DNA of 64,000 nucleotides, taken from the NCBI RefSeq assembly GCF_000016185.1, contig NC_011420.2, positions 2,066,501 to 2,130,500 of the forward strand, given 5' to 3'. The notes beneath the pieces were generated by a model. It did not search any database, was not told the origin of the DNA, and saw only the letters and a list, made by a program, of their open reading frames with translations. The DNA comes from Rhodospirillum centenum SW (lineage in GTDB: Bacteria > Pseudomonadota > Alphaproteobacteria > Azospirillales > Azospirillaceae). A program made the position numbers and the translations under genes. Positions 18,462 through 27,086 of this stretch are shown here, piece after piece (the first letter of the stretch is position 1; each line of letters opens with the position of its first letter).

Positions 18462-19913
18462 GTGGGAGCGACCGCGGTGAGGGAAGCAAAGACGGGCGGG
18501 GGCACGGGCGCCGGCTCGGGCGGCGGCGCGCGCCTGTCGGCGTGGCGGCTGCTGGCCTACGGGCTGCCGGCCCTGCCGCTGGCGGCGCTGACGCTTCCCG
18601 CCTTCGCGCTGGTGCCCAAGCACTATGCCGGGCTGGGGCTGCCGCTGGGCGCGGTCGGGCTGGCCATCCTGCTGGCGCGGCTGTGGGACGTGGTGACGGA
18701 CCCCCTGGTCGGCTGGCTGAGCGACCGCACCCGCGGCCGCTTCGGCCGGCGCCGGCCGTGGCTCATGGCCGGGTTGCCGCTGGTGCTGCTGTCGGTCTGG
18801 ATGCTGTTCCAGCCGCCGGCCGGTGCCGGCATCGCCCACCTGACCGGCTGGAGCTTCGCCCTCTATCTCGGCTGGAGCATGATCTTCGTGCCCTACGCGG
18901 CCTGGGGGGCGGAGCTGTCGGGCGACTATGACGAGCGCACCCGCATCGCCGCCTGGCGCGACGTGCTCTTCCTCGCCGGTTCCATCGCCGCCCCCGTGCT
19001 GGTCACCGCGGCCGGCGCGGGCGAGGCGGGCAGCGAGGGGGCGGCGCTGCTGGCCCTGGCAGTCTTCATCCTGGCGGCACTGCCCGCTGCGGTGCTGCTG
19101 GCAGTGTTCGCCGTGCCGGAACCGGAACTGCCGCCGACCCGGCCAAGGACAGGGCTGCGGCGCGGCTGGGTCGTCCTTGTGCGCAACGGGCCTTTCCGCC
19201 GGTTGCTCCTGGCCTATTTCCTGAACGGGTTGGCGAACGGCCTGCCCGGCCAGCTCTTTCTCTTCTATGCCGCGCATGTGCTGGGAGAGGGGGAGCGGGC
19301 GGGCATCCTGCTGCTGGCCTATCTCGTCCCCGGTCTCCTGGCGGTGCCGCTGTGGTTGGCCCTGAGCAGACGCTTCGGCAAACATCGGGTCTGGTCCTGG
19401 GCCATGCTCTGGGCCTGCGGCTGGTTCGCCCTGGTGCCCTTCCTGGGGCCGGGCGATTTCGGGGGCTTCCTGGCGGTCTGCCTGATGACGGGGGCCGTGC
19501 TGGGGGCCGATCTGGTGCTGCCGGGCGCCATGCAGGCGGACGTGGTGGACCGCGACACGGTCCGCACCGGAACGCCGCGGACCGGGCTCTATTTCGCGCT
19601 CTGGGGGCTGGCCTGGAAGCTGGCGCTGGCCCTGTCGGCCCTGGGGCTGACTGTGGCCGGCCTGTTCGGCTTCGCCGACCGGCCCGGCAACCCGCCGGAG
19701 GCGCTGGCCGCGCTGACGGCGATCTACAGCCTGCTGCCCATCCTCTTCAAGCTGGGGGCCGTCGCCCTGCTCTGGCACTGGCCGGTGACGGCGGAGGTCC
19801 AGGCCGATCTCCGGCGGCGGATCGAGGCGCGGCGCGCCCGCTCCCCGGCCACGTCCCAGGCCATGTCCCAGGCCACGCCCCCCGCCCCACCCCTCCCCCC
19901 TGACATCGGATAG
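18462..19913 (+). CDS. MFS transporter of the GPH/MelB-like type
   Basis: This is a 483-residue transporter with about 12 transmembrane helices. The motif WDVVTDPLVGWLSDRTRGRFGRRRPWL after helix 2 and IFVPYAAWGAELSGDYDERTRIAAWRD are typical of the glycoside-pentoside-hexuronide:cation symporter family. The transported molecule is not known, and in this gene neighbourhood the transporter might move a lipid rather than a sugar (inference). GTG at 18462 was used as start. A second GTG at 18477 has a better-spaced GGGAG and may be the true one. The C-terminal tail carries a short MSQAT repeat and is hydrophilic. The DUF3833 gene begins only two bases after the stop codon. Confidence 0.87.
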   Translation: MGATAVREAKTGGGTGAGSGGGARLSAWRLLAYGLPALPLAALTLPAFALVPKHYAGLGLPLGAVGLAILLARLWDVVTDPLVGWLSDRTRGRFGRRRPWLMAGLPLVLLSVWMLFQPPAGAGIAHLTGWSFALYLGWSMIFVPYAAWGAELSGDYDERTRIAAWRDVLFLAGSIAAPVLVTAAGAGEAGSEGAALLALAVFILAALPAAVLLAVFAVPEPELPPTRPRTGLRRGWVVLVRNGPFRRLLLAYFLNGLANGLPGQLFLFYAAHVLGEGERAGILLLAYLVPGLLAVPLWLALSRRFGKHRVWSWAMLWACGWFALVPFLGPGDFGGFLAVCLMTGAVLGADLVLPGAMQADVVDRDTVRTGTPRTGLYFALWGLAWKLALALSALGLTVAGLFGFADRPGNPPEALAALTAIYSLLPILFKLGAVALLWHWPVTAEVQADLRRRIEARRARSPATSQAMSQATPPAPPLPPDIG

Positions 19914-19915
19914 CC

Positions 19916-20494
19916 ATGCTCCGCCGACTTCTCCTTCTCGCCGCCACCGTCGCGGCCCTTGCCGGATGCAGCAACATGAAGCCTGAACAGTTCGCCGGCA
20001 CCGAACCGGCCCTGCACCTGGAGGAGTTCTTCCAGGGCCGATCCCGCGCCTACGGTCTGGTCGAGGACCGCTTCGGCAATGTCCGCCGCCAGTTCGTCGT
20101 GGACATCGAGGGGCGTTGGGACGGCAAGGTGCTGACCCTGACCGAGGATTTCGTCTGGAACGACGGCGAGACCGAGCGCCGCGTCTGGGAGCTGACGAAG
20201 CTGGACGAGCACACCTGGGAAGGCCGCACCGCCGACGCCATCGGCGTCGCCACCGGGCGGCTGTTCGGTCAGGCCTACAACATGAACTACGACTTCAACC
20301 TGAAGATGGGCGAGCGCCGGATGAAGGTGCATTTCGACGACTGGATGTTCCTGCAACCCGACGGCGTGCTGCTGAACCGGGCGACCATGAGCAAGTTCGG
20401 CATCGATCTCGCCACCATCACCATCGCCTTCCGCAAGGAGGGGGCGACCGCGGCCCTGCCGCAACCGGCGCCGGCCGAACGCGCCGCCGAGTGA
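19916..20494 (+). CDS. DUF3833 lipoprotein
   Basis: This 192-residue predicted lipoprotein has a short signal ending in the lipobox LAALAGC (Cys18). The mature part matches DUF3833 (HLEEFFQGRSRAYGLVEDRFGNVRRQFVVDIEGRWDGKVLTLTEDFVWNDGETERRVWEL and GQAYNMNYDFNLKMGERRMKVHFDDWMFLQPDGVLLNRATMSKFGI). The family has unknown function and is a regular member of the photolyase - COG2907 - DUF1365 - CFA cluster. Its start is two bases after the MFS stop, so it is the last gene of that operon. The protein is presumably anchored in a membrane facing the periplasm and could deliver or bind the lipid product. That is inference. Confidence 0.9.
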   Translation: MLRRLLLLAATVAALAGCSNMKPEQFAGTEPALHLEEFFQGRSRAYGLVEDRFGNVRRQFVVDIEGRWDGKVLTLTEDFVWNDGETERRVWELTKLDEHTWEGRTADAIGVATGRLFGQAYNMNYDFNLKMGERRMKVHFDDWMFLQPDGVLLNRATMSKFGIDLATITIAFRKEGATAALPQPAPAERAAE

Positions 20495-20536
20495 GGCCAC
20501 GGGTAACGCGCGTGAAACCCTTCGCCCGGCGCGGAC

Positions 20537-20566
20537 TTGTTTCCGACGCCGGGCGCGGTCTATAGA
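20537..20566 (+). promoter_or_regulatory. Possible prmA promoter
   Basis: TTGTTT (20537-20542), an 18-base spacer and TATAGA (20561-20566) lie about 60 bases before the prmA start, after the end of the preceding operon. The match to the sigma-70 consensus is partial. Confidence 0.35.
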
Positions 20567-20628
20567 GGCGGACCGGCCCGGGGAGCGGTTCCCCGGACCC
20601 GCCCTGCCCTGCCCTGAAGGAGTGGTCC

Positions 20629-21498
20629 ATGCAGCCCATGTGGCGCGTCGCGTTCGAGGTGCCGGAGGCGATGGCCCCGCTGTTCGCCGAGATCGTCGAG
20701 CCGCACATGGACGCGGTGGCCACCTTCGAGTTGCAGGAGGGCGGCAACTGGCTGATCGAGGGGACCTCCCACGCCGAGCCGGACGGCAGCCGCCTCTCCA
20801 CCAAGCTGGCCATCCTGGCGGCCTCGCTGGGCCTGCCGGAGCCGGCCCTGACGATCGAGCCGATCGCGCCGATCGACTGGGTGACGCAGACCTATCTCAG
20901 CTTCCCGCCGATCCGGGTCGGCCGCTTCTTCGTCCATGGCAGCCATCACAAGACTGGGGTGCCGGCCGGTTGCGTCGGCCTCCAGATCGAAGCCGCGATG
21001 GCCTTCGGCTCGGGCGAGCACGCCACCACCCAGGGCTGCCTGAAGGCGCTGGACGATCTCAGCCGCAGCCTGCCGCTGGGCCATGCGCTGGACATGGGCT
21101 GCGGCTCGGGCATCCTGGGCTTCGCCATCGCCAGGCTGTGGCGGATGCCGGTGCTGGGCGTGGACATCGACGACCTGTCGGTGGAGATCGCGGCCGAGAA
21201 CGCCGTGCTGAACCGGGTCGCCCATCTGGTCGATCTGCGGGCCGGCAACGGCTATGACACCCCGGAGGTGCGCCGCCGCGCGCCCTTCGACCTGATCGTC
21301 GCCAACATCCTGGCGAAACCGCTGGCGCGGATGGCGCCGCAGCTCCGCCGCCATCTGGCGCCGGGCGGCACGGCGGTGCTGTCGGGCCTGCTGCGCCGGC
21401 AGGAGAACATGGTGCTGGCCGCGCACCGGGCGCAGGGGCTGCATCTGGTCCGGCGCTACCGCATCGGCGACTGGTCCACGCTGGTTCTGCGCCCGTGA
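20629..21498 (+). CDS. prmA: Ribosomal protein L11 methyltransferase
   Basis: PrmA trimethylates ribosomal protein L11 using SAM. The 289-residue protein has an N-terminal L11-recognition domain (about 1-95) and a Rossmann methyltransferase domain. The signature region is GLQIEAAMAFGSGEHATTQGCLKALDDL, followed by the SAM loop ALDMGCGSGILGFAIARLW and the NPPY-like motif FDLIVANILAKPLARMAPQLRRHLAPGGTAVLSGLL. The start at 20629 follows AAGGAG at good spacing. The downstream aminopeptidase P starts about 105 bases later in the same direction, an arrangement often seen in alphaproteobacteria, and the two may be cotranscribed. Confidence 0.94.
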   Translation: MQPMWRVAFEVPEAMAPLFAEIVEPHMDAVATFELQEGGNWLIEGTSHAEPDGSRLSTKLAILAASLGLPEPALTIEPIAPIDWVTQTYLSFPPIRVGRFFVHGSHHKTGVPAGCVGLQIEAAMAFGSGEHATTQGCLKALDDLSRSLPLGHALDMGCGSGILGFAIARLWRMPVLGVDIDDLSVEIAAENAVLNRVAHLVDLRAGNGYDTPEVRRRAPFDLIVANILAKPLARMAPQLRRHLAPGGTAVLSGLLRRQENMVLAAHRAQGLHLVRRYRIGDWSTLVLRP

Positions 21499-21605
21499 GG
21501 GCGCTTGCGGGGCTGCCCGGCGGGCACTAGGGTCTAGCGGTCAGGCCGCGGGCCGGGTCGCGGGATCCGGGCCGCAGCCGCCCCTCCGACCGTGAGTGAC
21601 CAGCC

Positions 21606-23627
21606 TTGGATGCCGTCCGATCCGCCTATCGGGGCGATGCAGAACTGGAGCGCCTGTTGCAGGGCGCCGGGATCGACCGCAGCGTCGCGGAGATCCGCGA
21701 CCTGATCGCCGGGGTCAACGCCGCCCCGGACGGGGAGCATCCCGACCGCTGGCTGGCCCTGGTGGGGGAGGACCTGCCGGCGGAGCTGGCCACCCAGCTC
21801 CGGCTGCTGCGCCGGAGCATCCCCCACCCCGCCGCCCCGGAGGCCGGCGACCATGCCGCCCGGCTGGCAGCGCTGCGGGCCGAGTTGCACCGGCGCGGGC
21901 TGGACGGCTTCGTCATCCCGCGCGGGGACGAGCACCAGGGCGAATACGTTCCCCTGCGCGCCAACCGGCTGGCCTGGCTGACCGGCTTCACCGGCTCCGC
22001 CGGCATGGCGCTGGTGCTGAAGGAGAAGGCCGCCATCTTCATCGACGGCCGCTACACGCTCCAGGTCCGGCAGGAGGTGGACAACGCCACCTACGAATAC
22101 CGCCACCTGATCGACGAGTTCCACGGCGACTGGGCGGCCGGACTGCTGCGCACCGGGCAGAAGCTGGGCTTCGATCCGTGGCTGCACACGGTCGGCTGGG
22201 TCGAGCGGATGCGCAACGCGCTGGCCCGCTGCGGCGCCGAACTGATCGCCGTGGACGACAACCCCATCGACACCGTCTGGCACGACCAGCCGCCGGCGCC
22301 GCTGGGGCTCGTCACCGCGCACCCCGAGCGCTACGCCGGCAAGAGCGCCGCCGACAAGCGGGCCGAGGTGGCGCGCGAGCTGGAGCGCAGCGGCACCCGC
22401 GCCGCCGTGCTGACGCAGCCCGACAGCATCGCGTGGCTGCTGAACGTGCGCGGCTCCGACGTGCCCTGCACGCCGCTCCCGCTGTCCTTCGCGCTGGCGC
22501 GCGACAGCGGCGAGGTGGACTGGTTCGTGGACCGGCGGAAGCTGGCGCCGGGACTGGAGGAGCATCTGGGCAACCAGGTCGCCGTCCGTCCGCCGGAGGA
22601 GCTGGGGGACGAGCTGGACGCGCTGGGCAAGGCCGGCGCCAAGGTGCGGGTGGACCCCGGCAACAGCGCCGTCTGGATCTTCGACCGGCTGCACGTCACC
22701 GGCGGCCGGGTCGAGCGGGAGGCGGACCCCTGCATCCTGCCCAAGGCCTGCAAGAACCCCGTCGAGATCGCCGGCGCCCGCGCGGCGCATGTGCGCGACG
22801 GCGTGGCCATGGCCCGCTTCCTCTGCTGGCTGGAGCAGGAGGCGCCGGCCGGCCGGCTGGATGAGATCGCGGCGGCACAGCGGCTGCTGGCCTTCCGCCG
22901 CGAGGGCGAGCTGTTCCAGGACCAGAGCTTCGAGACGATCTCCGCCGCCGGACCCAACGCGGCGCTCTGCCACTACCGGGTCAGTGAGAAGACGAACCGG
23001 CGTATCGAGAACAACAGCCTCTATCTGGTGGACAGCGGCGCCCAGTACCTGGACGGCACCACCGACATCACCCGCACGGTCGCGGTGGGCGAGCCGACGG
23101 CGGAGATGAAGCGGCTGTTCACCCTGGTGCTGAAGGGGCACATCGCCATCAGCACCGTCCGCTTCCCCGGCGGCACGACGGGGTCGCAGCTCGATGCCCT
23201 GGCCCGGCAGTATCTCTGGGCGGAGGGGCTGGACTACGACCACGGCACCGGCCATGGCGTCGGCAGCTTCCTGTCGGTGCATGAGGGGCCGCAGCGCATC
23301 GCCAAGATGCACAATCCGCAGCCGCTGCTGCCGGGCATGATCCTGTCCAACGAGCCCGGCTACTACCGGACCGGCGGCTTCGGCATCCGCACCGAGACGC
23401 TGGTGCTGGTCACGGCGCTGGAAGTGCCGGGGGCGGAGCGGCCTGTCCTGGGCTTCGAGACCCTGACCCTGGCGCCGATCGACCGCCGGCTGGTGGAGCC
23501 GTCGCTGCTGACCCCGGCGGAACGGGACTGGCTGAACGGCTACCATGCCCGCGTCCGGCAGGAGATCGGGCCGCGGCTCGACGACGCCACGCGCGGCTGG
23601 CTGGAGCGGGCGACCGAGCCGGTGTGA
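21606..23627 (+). CDS. Aminopeptidase P (Xaa-Pro aminopeptidase), long form
   Basis: This M24B metallopeptidase of up to 673 residues removes N-terminal residues preceding proline. The two creatinase-like N-terminal domains begin at about residue 85 (AALRAELHRRGLDGFVIPRGDEHQGEYVPLRANRLAWLTGFTGSAG). The C-terminal pita-bread domain has all metal ligands in order: YLVDSGAQYLDGTTDITRT (two Asp), GHGVGSFLSVHEGP (His), LSNEPGYY (Glu) and IRTETLVLV (Glu). The first 80 residues (DAELERLLQGAGIDRSVAEIRDLIAGVNAAP onwards) are an extra helical segment not normally needed for the family. The only start that keeps this segment is TTG at 21606, since an in-frame TGA lies just upstream. The real start could be further inside. 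The gene ends at a shared bidirectional terminator. Confidence 0.92.
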   Translation: MDAVRSAYRGDAELERLLQGAGIDRSVAEIRDLIAGVNAAPDGEHPDRWLALVGEDLPAELATQLRLLRRSIPHPAAPEAGDHAARLAALRAELHRRGLDGFVIPRGDEHQGEYVPLRANRLAWLTGFTGSAGMALVLKEKAAIFIDGRYTLQVRQEVDNATYEYRHLIDEFHGDWAAGLLRTGQKLGFDPWLHTVGWVERMRNALARCGAELIAVDDNPIDTVWHDQPPAPLGLVTAHPERYAGKSAADKRAEVARELERSGTRAAVLTQPDSIAWLLNVRGSDVPCTPLPLSFALARDSGEVDWFVDRRKLAPGLEEHLGNQVAVRPPEELGDELDALGKAGAKVRVDPGNSAVWIFDRLHVTGGRVEREADPCILPKACKNPVEIAGARAAHVRDGVAMARFLCWLEQEAPAGRLDEIAAAQRLLAFRREGELFQDQSFETISAAGPNAALCHYRVSEKTNRRIENNSLYLVDSGAQYLDGTTDITRTVAVGEPTAEMKRLFTLVLKGHIAISTVRFPGGTTGSQLDALARQYLWAEGLDYDHGTGHGVGSFLSVHEGPQRIAKMHNPQPLLPGMILSNEPGYYRTGGFGIRTETLVLVTALEVPGAERPVLGFETLTLAPIDRRLVEPSLLTPAERDWLNGYHARVRQEIGPRLDDATRGWLERATEPV

Positions 23628-23673
23628 CGGCCGGCCCGTCCCGCTCCTTCCCGAAACTCCCGCCCGAACGGAA

Positions 23674-23710
23674 AAGGGGCGCCGGCTGGCAGGCCGGCGC
23701 CCCTTCCCTT
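23674..23710. terminator. Bidirectional terminator between aminopeptidase P and pepF
   Basis: The arms AAGGGGCGCCGGC and GCCGGCGCCCCTT with a 6-base loop form a perfect 13-bp stem. T-rich sequence lies to the right (CCCTTTTCC) and A-rich sequence to the left (GGAAAA), so it can serve both convergent genes. Confidence 0.8.
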
Positions 23711-23730
23711 TTCCGGACCCGCTTCCGGGC

Positions 23731-25698
23731 TCAGCGCCTGGCCGGCTTGGCGGCCTGCTGGTCCAGGATCTTCTCCATCTCGTCCATGATGGTGTCCATG
23801 CGCTTGATCAGCGCCTGGTAGGGGGTCGGCGACGCCATGTCGAGGCCGGCCTTCTTCAGGAGCTGGTAGGGGTATTCCGAGCCGCCGGCCCGCAGCACGG
23901 AGAGATAGGCGTCGCGCGCCGTCTCGCCCTTCTGCTCCACCTGCCCCGCGAAGTAGGCCGCCGCCGCCATCGACGTGGCGTACTGGTAGACGTAGAAGGG
24001 CCGGTAGAAGTGCGGGATGTAGGCCCATTCCGCACAGTAGGCCGGGTCGATCTTCATCACGCCCTCGGCATCGCCGTGGTAGCGCTTGAGCAGGTCGCAG
24101 TAGATCGCCGTCATGCGCTGGCCGCTCAGGGCCTCGCCGCGCTCGACCGCGTCATGGGTCGCCAGCTCGAACTCGGCGAACATGGTCTGGCGGAAGAAGG
24201 TGCCGCGCATCCCCTCCAGCGCATAGCCCAGGTAATAGAGCCGCTCCTGCGGAGTCTCGGCCCGGGACAGCATGTAGTCGGACAGCAGGATCTCGTTCGT
24301 GATGGAGGCGATCTCCGCCACGAACAGGGAATAGTCCGCCGTCTCATAGGGCTGGCTGGCGTTGGCCAGCTTGGTGTGCATGCCGTGGCCCCACTCGTGG
24401 GCGAAGGTGCTGACCCCGTCGAAATTGTCCTGGTGGTTCAGGAAGACGAAGGGATGCACCCCGTAGACGCCCGTCTGGTAGGCGCCGGACTGCTTGCCCT
24501 CGGCCGGGTAGACATGCATCCAGCGGCCGTCCAGGGCCTCCTTCAGCTTCGCCTGGTATTCAGGGCCGAGCGGCTTCACGGCCGCGAGCGTCAGCGTGCC
24601 CGCCTCGGCGATCGGGTACTTGCGGTCGATCCGCACGACCGAGGGGTAGATGTCGTAGTAGTTCAGGTCCGGCAGGTCCAACATCCGCTGCCGCAGCTTG
24701 AAGTAACGGTGCAGCGTCGGCAGGCCCTTGTTCGCCTCGGCCACCAGGGTGCGATAGACCTCCTCCGGGATGTCGTTGTCGGCCAGGGAGGCGGCGACGG
24801 CGCTCTTGTAGCCGCGCAGGCGCGCGTTGATCGTGCCCGCCTCCACCCGGCCCGCCAGGGTGGACCCGAAGGTGTTCGTGTACTGGCCGAACTTCGTCCA
24901 GAAGGCGTCGAAGGCCTGCTTGCGCACGGCCCGGTCGGGATGCTCGCGCAGGCGCTGGTAGCCGATCTGGTTGAGCTTCACCTCCTGCCCCTCGACCGTG
25001 AGGGTCGGCCAGTCGATATCGACGGTGGCGAGCAGGTTGTAGGTGGTGCCGGGCGCGTACATCACCGGGGCGAAGGCGGCCAGCGCGGCTTCCGCCTCCT
25101 TGGACAGCGTATGCGCCTTGGTGCGCAGGATGTCGCGCAGGCGGAAGGCGTGCGGGGCCAGCCCCTTCTCGGCCTTGATGAAGGCTTCCACCTTCTCGGC
25201 GCCGATGTCCTGCACCTCCGGCGACAGCCAGGAGACGGCGGCGCCGAAACGGCCGCCGAGCTGGCGGATCAGACCCGCCCGCTCCTGGTTGCGGGCGTCG
25301 CGGCTGTCGGTGGAGGCCTGGGTGGAGGCATAGACGGCCAGCCGCTCGAACCGCTGCGACAGGGCCGAGATGCGGTCCAGAGCCGCGCGCATGGTGGCGG
25401 CGTCCTTGCCCAGCGTGCCGCGCAGCGCCTCGATCCCGGCCAGGTCCGCCAGCACGGCCTTGCGCTCGGCGTCCCAGTCGGCATCCGTCTTGAACAGCGT
25501 CGTCAGGTCCCAGACATAGCGCGGGTCCGGCGTCGCCGCCGGAGCGGCCGCGGGCGCCTCGGCCGCATCGGTGCCGCCGGGACCGGCGACGGCCGTCGCG
25601 GCCTGGGCCGTGGCAAGGCACAGGGGCGTCAGCCCGACGAGGAGGGCGAGGGTGGCGGCGCCGGCAAGGCGGACGCGCAGCGGGGATCGTGAAGCCAT
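23731..25698 (-). CDS. pepF: Oligoendopeptidase F, exported M3 metallopeptidase
   Basis: This zinc oligopeptidase of the M3 family (PepF) has 655 residues. The active-site motif HEWGH is at residues 434-438 (STFAHEWGHGMHTKLANASQPYETADYSLFVAEIASITNE), and the distal glutamate lies in the following helix. Unlike many cytosolic PepF proteins, this one starts with a clear signal peptide (basic MASRSPLRVR, a hydrophobic core, then AQAATA), so it probably acts in the periplasm. An Ala/Pro-rich linker leads into the catalytic part at PRYVWDLTTLFKTDADWDAER. The ATG at 25698 is favoured because it starts exactly at the signal peptide. The gene lies 148 bases downstream of the chemoreceptor-like gene. 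Confidence 0.93.
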   Translation of the reverse strand: MASRSPLRVRLAGAATLALLVGLTPLCLATAQAATAVAGPGGTDAAEAPAAAPAATPDPRYVWDLTTLFKTDADWDAERKAVLADLAGIEALRGTLGKDAATMRAALDRISALSQRFERLAVYASTQASTDSRDARNQERAGLIRQLGGRFGAAVSWLSPEVQDIGAEKVEAFIKAEKGLAPHAFRLRDILRTKAHTLSKEAEAALAAFAPVMYAPGTTYNLLATVDIDWPTLTVEGQEVKLNQIGYQRLREHPDRAVRKQAFDAFWTKFGQYTNTFGSTLAGRVEAGTINARLRGYKSAVAASLADNDIPEEVYRTLVAEANKGLPTLHRYFKLRQRMLDLPDLNYYDIYPSVVRIDRKYPIAEAGTLTLAAVKPLGPEYQAKLKEALDGRWMHVYPAEGKQSGAYQTGVYGVHPFVFLNHQDNFDGVSTFAHEWGHGMHTKLANASQPYETADYSLFVAEIASITNEILLSDYMLSRAETPQERLYYLGYALEGMRGTFFRQTMFAEFELATHDAVERGEALSGQRMTAIYCDLLKRYHGDAEGVMKIDPAYCAEWAYIPHFYRPFYVYQYATSMAAAAYFAGQVEQKGETARDAYLSVLRAGGSEYPYQLLKKAGLDMASPTPYQALIKRMDTIMDEMEKILDQQAAKPARR

Positions 25699-25846
25699 TG
25701 TCTGCCATTCCCTGTTCGGACCGCACGGCACCGGAGCCGCACGGATGTTCTGCGTCCGACGGGTTATAGCGGCGCGGCGCCGACGGTTGCGGACCGAAAT
25801 TGTAACGGGTCGGTTTCGCCCGCCCGGACGGGAGCGCCGCGGCGGG

Positions 25847-26935
25847 TCAGCCGGGCGGGGCCTGGACGATGCAGCCGTACCAGCCCAGCCCGCGGTAGGT
25901 CTCGTAACCCGGCGTCAGGGCGAAGCCGACGGTGTTGCCGTCCTTGTCGCGATAGTGGCCCAGCGGACGGCCGCCCGTGTCCAGCGGGAAACCGGCCGTC
26001 AGGATGCCCTTGCCGTCGGAGGCGGCGATGATGCGCAGCCGGTTGTCCAGCAGCAGCACGCGGGTGCGGCCGGCCTCCTCCCCGGAGAGGCGGACGCCGC
26101 GGCAGACCGTCTCCGCCTGCGGACCCCAGTCGAAATGGATGCCCAGCACGCCCTGCGCGGTGCCGCCGCGGGCGCCGTCGGGGAAGATGGGGGCGGCGTA
26201 GGTCGCCGTCTGGCGGCCGCCCAGGGCAGGGCTCGCGGTGATGTCGGCGACGGCATAGTCGTCGCCGCTGCGGCTCTCCAGCGCCTGGCGGAACCAGGGT
26301 TCCTGCCCGACATCCAGCCCGGCGACGCGGAAGCGGTCGGGCCGGCCGCTGGCGATGACCCGGCCGTCGCGGCCGACGATCCAGAGGTCGAGATAGACGG
26401 TGTAGGCGTCCAGGATCACGCCCAGCCGCCGGCCGGCATGCTCCGCATCGGCCGGGGCTGCCGTCTCGGCGGCGCGGACGATGGCGCTGTCCGTCGCCCA
26501 CCAGCGCACGTCGCAGGTGCGCTCGTAGAGGTTCCGGTCGATGATCTCGATGGCGTTGAGCGCAAGGTCGGCGAGACGCTGACCGCGCACCTCCTCGATC
26601 ATGCGGGCGCCGAGCAGTTCCAGGTCGCGCACCTTGGCCGACAGTTCGGTGTCCAGCTCGTAGGCCACCTGCTCGATCCGGGTGGAGACGGACTTGACCT
26701 CGTTGGCGACGACGGAGAAGCCACGTCCCGCCTCGCCCGCCCGGGCCGCCTCGATCAGCGCGTTCAGCGCCAGGATGCGGGTCTGCCCGGTGATCGCCCG
26801 GATCGCCTCCGTCCGGGCCCGGACGGAACTGCCGACATCGGCCGCCAGCTCCATGATCCGTTCCGGACTCGCGGCCGAGGCCTCGGCCCCCCTGGCTTCG
26901 ACCGACGCCGCGAATTCCGACACCATCGTATGCAT
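25847..26935 (-). CDS. Soluble methyl-accepting-chemotaxis-like protein with C-terminal Cache-like domain
   Basis: This 362-residue protein has an unusual order. The N-terminal part (about 25-130) is an MCP-type signalling helix, with the well-conserved hairpin region [51 protein letters not shown]. It is followed by a helical linker and a C-terminal sensory domain (about 185-355; [58 protein letters not shown]) that resembles a Cache/PAS sensor. No membrane segment or signal peptide is visible, so it should be cytosolic. Classical receptors have the sensor first and two membrane helices. It may talk to a CheA or act on another regulator, but no che genes are in the window. The ligand is unknown. 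Confidence 0.82.
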   Translation of the reverse strand: MHTMVSEFAASVEARGAEASAASPERIMELAADVGSSVRARTEAIRAITGQTRILALNALIEAARAGEAGRGFSVVANEVKSVSTRIEQVAYELDTELSAKVRDLELLGARMIEEVRGQRLADLALNAIEIIDRNLYERTCDVRWWATDSAIVRAAETAAPADAEHAGRRLGVILDAYTVYLDLWIVGRDGRVIASGRPDRFRVAGLDVGQEPWFRQALESRSGDDYAVADITASPALGGRQTATYAAPIFPDGARGGTAQGVLGIHFDWGPQAETVCRGVRLSGEEAGRTRVLLLDNRLRIIAASDGKGILTAGFPLDTGGRPLGHYRDKDGNTVGFALTPGYETYRGLGWYGCIVQAPPG

Positions 26936-27086
26936 GTCCTGGCCGCCCCCGCCCCAGGTAAGATCAGGGCGGAGGATTGCAGGCGACTTGCCGTTCCTTC
27001 AAGGGAATTCGTTTGAATTCATAAGTCTTTATCCTCCAGGCGGCGAAGGGTCCCAGGGGGAAGTTTCAGGATTGCCTGATAAACCC

